From positions 127,838,732 through 127,902,731 of the forward strand of contig OZ023273.1 of assembly GCA_964007475.1 (NCBI GenBank): a DNA stretch of 64,000 nt, read 5' to 3'. Both the position numbers and the translations under genes were made by a program. The stretch is from Hybos culiciformis. Lineage: Eukaryota > Arthropoda > Insecta > Diptera > Hybotidae. Under the pieces are notes generated by a model. The model was not told the origin of the DNA. It saw nothing but the letters and a program-made list of their open reading frames with translations, and made no database searches. Position 1 is the stretch's first letter. The number at the start of each line of letters is the position of its first letter. This document shows, piece after piece, positions 54,701-64,000 of this stretch.

Positions 54701-57700
54701 TGGTGGTATTATGCCTGGGATACCACCAATTGAAACTGCTCAGCAAGCGATGCCACCACCGCCTTTACCATTGGCTAATAGGAATCCAACTCCACCTCCT
54801 GGCTGGGTAAATTATAAAATATAACTTATTTGATATTTAATTTCACACATTAAATTTATATTTTTATTTTTAGAACGATCCTCCACCTTTGTCTTCGACT
54901 CGTTCTCAGGTAAATATACATACATATCCTCTAAAATAGGGTTATTTTTAATTTCACCACGTAGGTAAAATATTGGTGTGGGAGGTGAATTTAGACTGAA
55001 ATTTAAAATATTTTTAAGGGAGAAATAATATAAAAAAAATAGGAACAGTGATAAAAAACGGTACTAAAGTCTCAAATGTACATATTTATTTATTGTATTT
55101 GCATTATGAACATATTTTTTTTAATCAAATATACAATTAAGTACTTCAAAATGTTAGATCTGAGATTTGAGGTTTCTAATACAGATTAAAATATCTACAA
55201 GGGTTGTGCGAAAAATATATATTTTTTTATAATTTTGTTTTTATTTTGAAATGTTCAGTTTTGTTATAATAAATTAATTTATTATCAAAAAATTGCAAAT
55301 TCTTTCGATTCGGCTACTATTGCAATAATTGTTTCAAACAATTAAAAGTTTTGTGCTTATTTTTGAAAAATAAAATAGGAAAAATTTTCAGTGTCTAGAA
55401 TACCGCACGCTTTTTAATATCCAAACATTCGAACATTGTGAAGTTACTTCACCACGCTATTCTAGACACTTATAATCATGATTCAATATAAATTTGATTT
55501 ATTATTTTAAGTTCAGATTTGAAAATATGTTAATCAGAAAATTATTTATTCTCTTTTTAATGAATGAATATTATATGATAACAAAAAATTGAATTTTGTA
55601 TTATGTAACTGCTATTGATTGAAGTGAACCTTAAAATAAACAAAAATTAATTATAAGTTGGTCGATTCAGTTTGATATGAGGTTTAAGACACTGTTTCTA
55701 CAAGGACGCTGGTTGAAGACGACAGAAACGTTAAAATTATTTTCAAATAATTTTGTATTAAATTCCCAGCAAGGGTGATTTTTTTAATTTGAATTTCTTC
55801 ACTACGAAATATTTAAATTCAATGTTACGCAAGTGTAACGTTCATGAAAATGAATATACATTTCCCTACTTCAAAATTTCGTTGTTTATCATTTTTAAAA
55901 TACAACTAAGATAAAATATTTGTTCTATTCTTTATTATGTATATTTCATATTGGAAAAAATTAAAAGGTTTACTATAACGATCAGAAAGAAATGTCTGCT
56001 AAGCACGCCGGCACAAAAAAATGGCAAAAAATCATAAATGCACATAATAATTATATTAATGAAAATAGTTCTACTTTAGTTAAAAAGTCTTCAAACTCTT
56101 CACAAGACAACAGTTTACTTCAGGTAGTTTGAATTAACATAAAAATCAAATATTAAAAAGAAAATTCTTTTTATTCATTTTTTGTTTTCTTTATTTTTTT
56201 TTTGTTAATGAGTGCTTTCGTTTTTTACTCTTTTTTTAATTTAAATCTTATCACGAATTCAAAAATACAACAAATTGTAGACGTAGATTTCGAAAAGAGA
56301 AAAAATATTTGAATTCTGGTGTTTCCCAAAAATATATCAAACTTAATAAAAAAAAATACGAACAGAAAAATATCACATAAAGTGATGGCCAATCTTTTGT
56401 TGACAGTAATTTCTTCCTAGTAATCTTCTATAGATTACATGTTTTTTTTACTAAAAAGTGAGTCAAAAGAAAAAGTACATATTAGACTAATTTCATAGTA
56501 AGTTTTCTTTATTCATTTTATTTTAAAAATTTTCCAAAAACAGTCATATTTTTGATTCAAATACACCCGAATTCATAATTTTTTTTTTTCATATTTTCGT
56601 TAGCTGAAATTTTAGTGAAATTTAATCCATGATTGGTTTAATCATACGAACAGAAAAGTTTTAATTCAACAAAAAACTTAATTTTTTATATAATTATATT
56701 GTTATTATAATACATAAATAAATTACAAGAATATTACTTTAAATTGCATCCAATATCAATTTCCACACTATTTTAATTTTTGTTATGCTTGTGAGGCAAT
56801 TTAAAAATGTTTGCTTCTATTCGAAATTCAAATACTTATTGCATGTTCTTTTTTTAAAGCTTTCATTAACTCTCGAAATACAAGATCTTTATTAAGTGTT
56901 ACTAATCTCAACGAATTTTGTCCTTTTTTAAATTACAAAACTCTTTGTTTTCTTTATATTATGTACAGGTTATTAGTTTAAAAAAGTTTTTTCGCGCATT
57001 CTTCGAACATCCAGCTGTTTTGTATAGTACATAATATTATAATTATAGGCTTAAATTTACTGTTGACTCAATTTCATTAATATTATTAGCTGAACCAAAT
57101 TTATTAAAATATTTTTCACTTAAAAGATAATCACAAACTTATTTATCCCATTTTTAAATAAAGATTAATAAAAAAAAAAAAAAATTAAAAATAAGGCCAA
57201 GAACTGTCAAGAGCTCTATAAAACCATAGGAATAGTGACTGTGTGTTATGTTTCAATTAATAATTTAAATAAAAAGCAGATTGACAAAGAATTGTTTGTT
57301 TCAATTAATTTCGTGAAAGTTTTTTTTTTTTTTAATATTTTAACAAACCTTTTGTGATTGTGATATTCGCATTAAATATTATCTAAAATTTCGATTCATT
57401 AAATTTTTTATTTTATTTTGTCTCCCTAGAATAAAGCAAAAAATGATACATCATCTAGAGTTAATCCAATAACTCATCCCATTTATGGAGCAAGCACATA
57501 TGATGCCAATCAAAATCCAAATGGTTGCTTGGATCTATCATCTAATACTACCATGGTGCAGGTAAAAATTATATTGATTGGTTTCATTGAGACTACGTTA
57601 TCCATACTCTTGAAATACTATTTTTTATCTTTACCAAAAACTCAGTGAGATGTCTAATGATTATGATGTGAGGAAGAACGAACAAAAATTCAAAAAAATT

Positions 57701-58818
57701 TAACTGCGACTAATGTCAAATTTATTATTATACCTACATTTTTTCTTTTCAATTAATATTAAGATTAAGATCGGAGAATTATTTTTTCTAATGTATTGAA
57801 AATTTAATCTAACAAAAATTAAATAAACATTAAATTTTTCTAGAATCAACCTTATCAAACACCTCCAATACAAAACCATATGTTCCAATCCAATCTACAA
57901 GCAAACGCCTTTAATCCAATGCAAAATCCTTTGATGCAACAGAATAATCATAATCAATATCCCCAATCAATGCCACCAACAAATCCGTCATTAGGAGGTT
58001 TTAAAACAGAAGCAGTATCAAACGCATCACACATTTACGATCACATGAATCAACAACAGCATTATAGCAATATTATTCCGCCTTCCAAGAAGCCAGAACC
58101 TTTAATAGAAAAACTTCCTCTACCAGAGGAATATATTTATATGCAAACAGTATTCGAAGAATTGAAAACACAATGTATGGAATCAGCTCAAGATGCTGTA
58201 CGTTTCAATATTAAAATGTAGACTAAAAATTACTACTATTTTATTTTTTAATTTTTTTTATTAATTTTTAGAGAACTAAAAGAAAAATCGGAGATATTAA
58301 CAAACGATTAGAATGTTTATATGACGCCCTACGAGAGAAAAGGGTAAGTAATATATATATATTCTAAAAAAATATTTAATAATGTAATGTAAATTGTAAA
58401 TTATATTTTATAAGTAGTTAGTTGAAAGTAATAAATATTCATTCACTCATTTAAGATTTTCGTTTCAGAGTAAAAGAAACTAAATCTAAAAAAACACAAA
58501 ATTTCTATTTCGAAATTATGTATCCGAAATGCTACGTTCTCCTCACCTACCGTCTTTATTTCAAAAACTAGTTATTAACATTTGTTTCATAAATGTTCAA
58601 TTGTTCTCAAATTTTAAATATATTTTCAGTTGTCACAAAATACAACCAATTTGTTAAATCAAATTGTACAGTACATACAAACTGGTGATTATGGAAATGC
58701 ATTAACAACACACACTGCGATAATATCTGGTGCAGATTTTGCCCAAACCGCTAACTTCATGCCTGGAATCAAAATTTTGGTTCAAACAGCTGCCGAATTA
58801 AAAATTTATTTGAGATAA
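48707..58818 (+). CDS. Sec31: Sec31, COPII outer-coat subunit (14 exons)
   Basis: Exons: 48707-48903, 49377-50346, 50738-50984, 51795-51892, 52648-52704, 53094-53196, 53350-53652, 53725-54806, 54874-54909, 55968-56123, 57430-57561, 57844-58197, 58272-58343, 58630-58818; 1331 aa as assembled, near the usual Sec31 length. With Sec13 it builds the outer cage of COPII vesicles at ER exit sites. The N-terminus opens MKIKELQK..NIAWSP and forms a WD40 propeller (about residues 1-330, with repeats such as IYIWDLNN, CVIWDLRK and KIYCWNPN). Next comes the conserved RVSFGFGGRLLSF joint that leads into the Sec13-binding blade. The alpha-solenoid includes GLITEAILTGNIEAAVELC and runs to about residue 785. 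A Pro/Gln/Asn-rich linker spans about 789-1210 (Sec23 contact region in the family). A helical C-terminal domain ends the protein. Two exons (52648-52704, 55968-56123) have A-rich acceptors and may be alternative. Confidence 0.95.
51280..51667. mobile_element. 388-bp fold-back MITE with TTAA flanks in a Sec31 intron
   Basis: Almost the whole element is one inverted repeat. GGGGACTTGGTACCAGTTTG at the left end matches GAGGACTTGGTACCAGTTTG on the complement of the right end, and high similarity continues for about 190 bp to a central loop near 51471-51482. TTAA lies at both edges (51276-51279 and 51668-51671), the target duplication of piggyBac-type elements. There is no coding frame. Confidence 0.8.
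52648..52704 (+). CDS. Sec31: Sec31 exon 5, frame-neutral, possible cassette exon
   Basis: A 57-nt exon (19 codons, Ser/Asp-rich: SDSSEVDGDQSTDDSTDLS) with phase 0 on both sides, so including or skipping it keeps frame. The acceptor is a run of A ending AAAAAAAG with no pyrimidine tract, while the donor GTAAGA is good. It encodes an acidic linker between the propeller and the solenoid. Confidence 0.6.
53653..53724 (+). other. 72-nt in-frame, stop-free intron in Sec31
   Basis: Donor TGTG|GTAAAT and acceptor TTTTTTTAG define a 72-nt intron. Removing it restores the family motif (SEIC-V-KLGER). Its length is a multiple of three and it has no stop, so retention would add 24 mostly hydrophobic/basic residues without a frameshift. 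Confidence 0.75.
55391..55471. other. 81-bp inverted-repeat unit with nested palindrome in a Sec31 intron
   Basis: AGTGTCTAGAATA starts the unit and its exact complement ends it. Inside is a second palindrome, GTGAAG-TTA-CTTCAC at 55439-55453. It is probably a very short MITE or solo termini of a deleted element; no clear target duplication was found. Confidence 0.5.
55968..56123 (+). CDS. Sec31: Sec31 exon 10, frame-neutral, possible cassette exon
   Basis: A 156-nt exon (52 codons) with phase 0 at both ends, in the Pro-rich linker region. Its acceptor (GAAAAAATTAAAAG) lacks a pyrimidine tract; the donor is GTAGTT. The residues are Lys/Ser/Asn-rich and unlike the Pro/Gln-rich neighbours, which suggests an optional insert. 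Confidence 0.5.
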
Positions 58819-61800
58819 ATATTTGAAATTGTACGAAAACAAATTCTTATTATTTTTAATCTATCTAAAAATTGAAAAGAAAAAAAATTATAATTTTCTT
58901 AATATTATTATTTCTAATACATTTATTTTCATTTATGTAATCTCTTTTGTTAAATTATAAATGAGAAAAAAAGTAATTAACTGCTTTTATATGCAAATGC
59001 AAATAATTGTTAATAATCCTTTATTGTTAAAACATCTATAATTATAACATCAAAAAATCAAAATTAAGTACATATATATAAAATATAAAGTAATTAATTA
59101 AAAAATTATTTATTTTGAGTTTTAAATCCTGCACCCTTAAAGTCTGCGTTAAATTAATTTTGAAAGTTTCGTTGCATATAAGTAGGCTGGAATTTCCTTT
59201 TATTTAATTTAAATAAATGTTCTTTTATTTAATTTATTTAATTTTAGGATTTAGGAATTTAATTTAAAAAAAAACTTTATTAAAATTGTAATAATAGAAA
59301 TTAACGTTGCAACCTCTTCGACGATTAAAAAATGAATGAATAATCTTCTCAATTCTTGCAGGTATATAGGTAAGTATATAATCGGCGATAAAATAGGTAT
59401 ATAGAATTATTTTTTTGGGACACATATACCTAGTTTACATGGAGAGTTGAAACCGTGTTCAACTACGGTTCAACTACATGTAAACGGTGGTAGAGTTAAA
59501 CTGGGTTAACCTGACTCAACCCAAGAAAATCGCTCGGTTAAGTTAACTCTATCCATGTAAACGGTTAACCCGGTTAAAAATAAGCAACAGCTTATTTGTT
59601 TTGTTTCTTTTTTGTTATTGTTTTCAATCTCAATTCAACCACAGTTCAACCACATGCTTTTCGACTACATCATGTAAACACTTGATCTCTTTTCAACCAC
59701 ATTTCGACTCAACCACGGTTGGACTATCATGTAAACTAGGTAATATACTATCCCAATTCCACATGCATGTACACTAAAGTCTCAGGAATTAATTTTATTT
59801 TTTAGGGATCTCGTTGGATCTGCGAATAGAATAGACCTTATTTCTGTATTATGTTTGTAATGGAGCAGAGAGATAAAAGCATAATCAGTATTTTCAATTT
59901 CAATAAATTCCAAAATTAATTTTGTAAAATAAATAAAAGCAAAAATAAAAAATATCAATTCTTTACTCATTATAAAATTTATTCATTCATTATAAAAAAA
60001 TAATACAAAAATGACTGATTAGGAACAAAAAAACATTCTTCTATTTTCAAAGGCTACAATTTTGTATCTATTCCTAAATAGTGTGCCCATCATCATTCAT
60101 AAGGGTTGGTATATTTTTGTTAAAATAGTGGAAAATAACTGATTTTTACCCAAAAAAAGATTAAAATACTAAAAGTTTTTCTTTTTTTGTAGTTCTCATA
60201 TTAATATTTTTCAATACTTGTTTTTTTGTTTTTGTTAAATTTTTTATTTCTAACATCTCTCTTAGAAAGGTAAAACATGTTTTTTTCTAAACACTTTACC
60301 GAGTCTCATCTGAACTGAATTTGTGCACAATTATATTTTATATTTAATAGGCCTATTTTGGTTTCCGAAGTGAAGTGATAATTGATATATTTTCTGAAAA
60401 GTTTCACCCCGCCGTCTAATTATTATTATCGACGATTTCACCTTTTTGTAAGGATACTTCAAATTTTGCTTTCTTTCAAAATATTTTACTGGCTACTTTT
60501 AAAATTTAAACAAAAGGAAGACGATTACATTCATTTAATAATTATCATGATCAAAACTAACTAAACTAATGTACATTATTGCTAATTTTTAATTTGCTGT
60601 TTATTTATTTATAAAAATTGTACAAATTTAGTTCTAAAACCATGTTCCAAAACTTAAATTGTTTTCTGTTTCTGTCAAGACAATCCCAAGAATCTACTGA
60701 AGAAATTAGAATAAAATGTCTTATCAAGGAATATTATTATAAAAATAATTATTTGATTTGAAGACCTTGATGACATCTAAGAAGTTTAATGAACTTCGAT
60801 CGATCAGCAGAGGAGTTGCCTGATTAGGTTCGGATCTAAGTGGTTACATAGGATGGAATTACTTAAGTCTATGTCAATATATTTTATAATATTTGTCTGT
60901 AATAAAAAAAATATGATGGTGAGATCTGGCTAAATTTCGTATATAAATACCAATTCTTCAATTTTATTTTTTTGTCTAATTATAAAGTATTATATTTCTA
61001 TTTGTATGAGAAATGAATCAATTACCTTACTACTTCAGAATATGTCTTCGGTGATAATAAAAGTCGTTTTACACACCCATATTGAAATTCAAATAAATGA
61101 AATTTTAATTTGAAAAAAAAAAATATTTTTAAATTGAGGGAAAAATTGTTTTAAAACGAAAAAATAATACGTTCATCAAATAAAAAATAAAACATAGATA
61201 AATTCGGAATACAAAAAAATATTTTATATAAAAAAATTTATTTACTGTAATTCAGAAAACAAAAAAGATTAAATTTGTATATATAAAAAAAATAATTAAA
61301 AACTATATTTTATAATGAATGCATGCAATATAATATTATATTAAATAAATAAATACGTATGCATGTAAATTGATAAGTGGTAAGTGGATGCAGAATTTAC
61401 AGAGAACACAAATTCCAGAAATTAATGTATTACGACTGAAAACAATTTCATGAAAACCAACCATACAATTTCGTTTTTAAATAAATAATTTTTCCTAAAT
61501 AGTAAATTTGAGTTTCATTACAATTTGTCATGAAACTATTTATGAATTTTATTATTTAATATATTTTTAAAGAAGCATTGATTATCGTGTAACTAGATTT
61601 GCACATAGGAACCTGAAACCATTTTTAGTTCAGTATATATATTTTATGTTTGAAATTAAATTGTTAAAATCAAATTTTATTTCAAGTGTTAAGGCTAAGC
61701 CTACAATTCACAAAAATTACGTATTTATTTATTGAATCCTTTATCATAATATAAAAAATTTTGTGCTACGAAAATAATGATTACAACTCTAAAAAAATAT

Positions 61801-61860
61801 TAATTTTTAACTATACTACATAAACAAAAGTAAAATAACATTTATATAATTATTAGTATT
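58819..61860. other. Convergent intergenic region, Sec31 3' flank to INCENP 3' flank
   Basis: No coding exon is supportable. The region contains the TA-flanked element at 59429-59740. TTTATT (AATAAA on the minus strand) at 61724-61729 lies about 130 bp past the INCENP stop and is a possible poly(A) signal, though such hexamers are frequent here. Confidence 0.55.
59429..59740. mobile_element. 312-bp TA-flanked element with repeated CATGTAAAC subterminal motifs
   Basis: Both termini read CCTAGTTTACATG inward (13 bp exact, looser similarity beyond), with TA immediately outside each end (59427-59428, 59741-59742). CATGTAAAC occurs forward at 59477, 59554, 59671 and 59728 and inverted at 59433. 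GTTCAAC/GTTGAAC-like motifs also recur in both directions. Dense subterminal repeats of this kind are typical transposase-binding regions of non-autonomous DNA transposons. It has no coding capacity. Confidence 0.7.
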
Positions 61861-64000
61861 TTAATGTTTTGGAAGTTGCGAATAACGTGGTGGTGTGTTC
61901 CATATAGCACTTGAATTCCGTTTTAAATATTTTTTATCAATATTAGGGAACATTTCTGTTAAATCAGGTGTCATTGGTTTAACCGAAAAGAAACTATCAA
62001 CTATGTCTGTATGTAAAAGCTGCTGAATTTCTACAGGTCTCGAACGATTTTGACCTAATAAAAAAATAATACAATATGAAAAAATGTTTTCTTATAATTC
62101 AAGTTAACCTTAAACCGACAAAATAAAAGAAACAAAATTTAAAGTCTACTAATTATAATAAATAACTTACTGATACTCCATTCAGGAGGAGATGGCCTTT
62201 TTGTACTTTTTTTATCCTCTTCATCAGTCGAATCATCACTACAAAGCATGTTGAAATTGAAAGCACTTCTAACAAATTTTAACTTGGTTTTTTCTTGGTT
62301 TTGCTGACGTTTCTGTTGCATTATGAATTTAGATTGCTGAATTTTCTGGTTGTCTAACATTTCCAATTCTGGGCGTGTCAATTCTAAATCTCTTTCACGC
62401 TGTAATTTCTTTTCATTTTTCTTTTTCTCTTCTTGAATCTTAACTTTTCGATTTATTTCTTCCAACATTCTAGCCTTTTCTTTTTCCGATTCAGCTGCCT
62501 TTTTACGAGCTTTCTCTTCTCGTTCTTCTATAACTTTTTTCAATTTCTCAGTTCGTTCCTTTTCTTTGTTTTCTCGAATTTCTGCAGCTTTTTGTTGTTT
62601 TTGCTCTCTCTCTGTTATTTTCTGCTTTTTTCTTTCTTCAGCCATTTGCTGAAATATACATATTTAGTTTCAGGGAGGGGTGACTTAAAATCAATAGAAT
62701 GTCTTAAAAAATAAGCCTTAGAATTAATTGATATTAGGACAATTGACTATTGGTATTATGCCCAATAAATTTGTTGGACTATGCTTAAATTTTTGGAGAG
62801 CCAGCAGGGATTCTGTATCAAAAATTCTGAGTCAATTGACTTTACGATTTTTTTTTTCAGACTTAAAAATATCTTACAAATGCGTTAAAGAATCCAAATA
62901 TTATTCCTTACAATTAAGAGTTAATTCAGTATTTCAAAAATAATTGCGAGAACTTTCCATCTTGATACTGTGCGATAACAGCTTACACGTTTCTTAATTT
63001 TTAGTTAAAATCAACTTTGGGAAAAAATATGTTTAAAACATATAGGGTGTATGGTCGGTGTTACTTATTTATAACAACTTGAATTTTAATCATCTTTCGA
63101 ATTTGTAAAAATGTATGTCTTTTTTATGTATAAGTGTTATTCTATGAGTGTAGAAACAATAAATTCTTTTATTATCTAAAAAAAAAAAAAATTAACCTGG
63201 AATTTAGCAAAATTACGCTTTATATCTTCTGAACTGTTTTCTCTGGAATGAGATGGTGTAATTTTATTAGAAGATAAACTTTTCTGCAAACCAATTGTTT
63301 TCGATGTACTATTTGGCATTTTTTTTGTAACTAATTTGCCTAAAGTGGGTGTTATTGTAGAGCTAGTTTGTTGAGGTGTCAAAAGACGACCTATTTGTCT
63401 TCCTATGTTAGGTGTTAAAGCTTTCAAATATTCCTAAATGAAACATTATTTTATTATAAATCATCTTCAAAATTAAATAAATGTTAACCTTATTATTATC
63501 TGGATCATCATTTTCTTTAGCTTTATTTGCTCTTGTTTTAACTGTTGTTTGACTTGAAGCTAATTCTAATGATGGATCACATTGACTTGAAACTTTTTCA
63601 AAAGCTTCAACTTTCTTTTTCAATGGACTTTGAACACACGGACTGAAAATTTTAATGCGAGAATAATGTTATGAATATATTTATTAAAAAAAAAAAGAGT
63701 ACGACACTGATAGGGGACATGATACGAAAAATTAAAACAGTTTTGAAGATTATTTCGAGCACTTACTTCGAAACGATTTTAAAAAGTTTCATAGACAGAA
63801 TTTGATTTTATTAAATTCTAAAACTGCTTGGTAAGTTTACGAACTAGTTGAAAATTTTATAGTTTATAATAATAACTGTAACGAAATTTATATAATAATG
63901 GATGATCTATTAAAAAAAAAAAACACTTACTTAAATAATTCGTTGATTTTACATTTTGGTTTTGGCTTATATTTTACCATTGGAATCACTTTTTTTTCTT
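61861..64000 (-). CDS. Incenp: INCENP, chromosomal passenger complex scaffold (3' part; gene continues past the window)
   Basis: Visible exons (minus): 64000-63931 (partial), 63642-63489, 63433-63197, 62648-62171, 62054-61861, all phase-compatible; about 376 C-terminal residues. INCENP anchors Aurora B, Survivin and Borealin at centromeres and the spindle midzone. Exon 62648-62171 encodes a long E/K/R/Q-rich single alpha-helix starting QMAEERKKQK, then CSDDSTDEE and PPEWS, the start of the IN-box. The last exon completes it: DSFFSVKPMTPDLTEMF, then KRNSSAIWNTPPRYS, matching the family's C-terminal Aurora-binding and activating segment. The usual TSS phosphorylation motif appears here as NSS. 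The upstream part (LTPNIGRQIGRLLTP, Ser/Thr-rich) is less conserved. The N-terminal CEN-box lies outside the window. Confidence 0.93.
63712..63800. repeat. Degenerate copy of the 51.3-kb fold-back element in an INCENP intron
   Basis: AGGGGACATGATACG, then TTTTGAAGATTATTTCGAGCACTTA and GATTTTAAAAAGTTTCAT in order resemble the end and right arm of the element at 51280-51667. The left arm is mostly missing. It shows the family is present in more than one copy. Confidence 0.6.

Noticed and set aside
62433..62714. 93-codon plus-strand frame rich in F, L and S
   Set aside because: It is the complement of the E/K/R-rich INCENP helix, which necessarily reads as Phe/Leu/Ser.
62728..62943. 71-codon plus-strand frame in an INCENP intron
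   Set aside because: No recognisable domain; nothing besides length supports coding.

Overview
The window is A+T-rich animal DNA (by eye roughly three quarters or more A+T) carrying spliced genes. Introns have GT..AG ends and conserved proteins are broken by phase-matched introns. The succinate dehydrogenase, Sec31 and INCENP proteins all look metazoan, and the overall style (A/T microsatellites, many miniature inverted-repeat elements) fits an arthropod, most likely an insect. I cannot name the order or species.

Layout. 1-21.8 kb is a gene desert with no supportable coding sequence; it holds several small repeats, a GC-richer repeat cluster at 5.2-6.1 kb and some hairpins. 21.8-36.0 kb (+) is an eight-exon gene for a very long ZC2HC1-type zinc-finger protein (1582 aa as assembled), whose first intron is 7.8 kb and may host a small membrane-protein gene on the other strand (23.36-24.54 kb). 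38.3-39.4 kb (-) is a two-exon gene for an unrecognised charged protein of 351 aa with degenerate repeats. 41.6-46.5 kb (-) is the complete six-exon gene for the mitochondrial succinate dehydrogenase flavoprotein subunit SdhA (654 aa). 46.5-48.7 kb is the shared, divergent upstream region of SdhA and Sec31, with a 400-bp miniature transposon inserted. 48.7-58.8 kb (+) is the complete COPII outer-coat gene Sec31 (14 exons, 1331 aa as assembled). 61.9-64.0 kb (-) is the 3' part of INCENP, with its charged helix and Aurora-binding IN-box; the gene runs off the right edge.

The genes do not form a pathway: respiratory chain (SdhA), ER export (Sec31) and mitosis (INCENP) are unrelated neighbours. 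No tRNA, rRNA, CRISPR array or prokaryotic feature was seen. I did not find a convincing undescribed multi-gene system. The most noteworthy items are the candidate nested membrane-protein gene, the greatly enlarged ZC2HC1 homologue, a 72-nt stop-free in-frame intron plus a run of frame-neutral exons in Sec31, and a set of non-autonomous inverted-repeat elements with TTA, TTAA and TA flanks sitting in promoters and introns. All exon joins were made by eye from splice signals and phase; transcript data would settle them.
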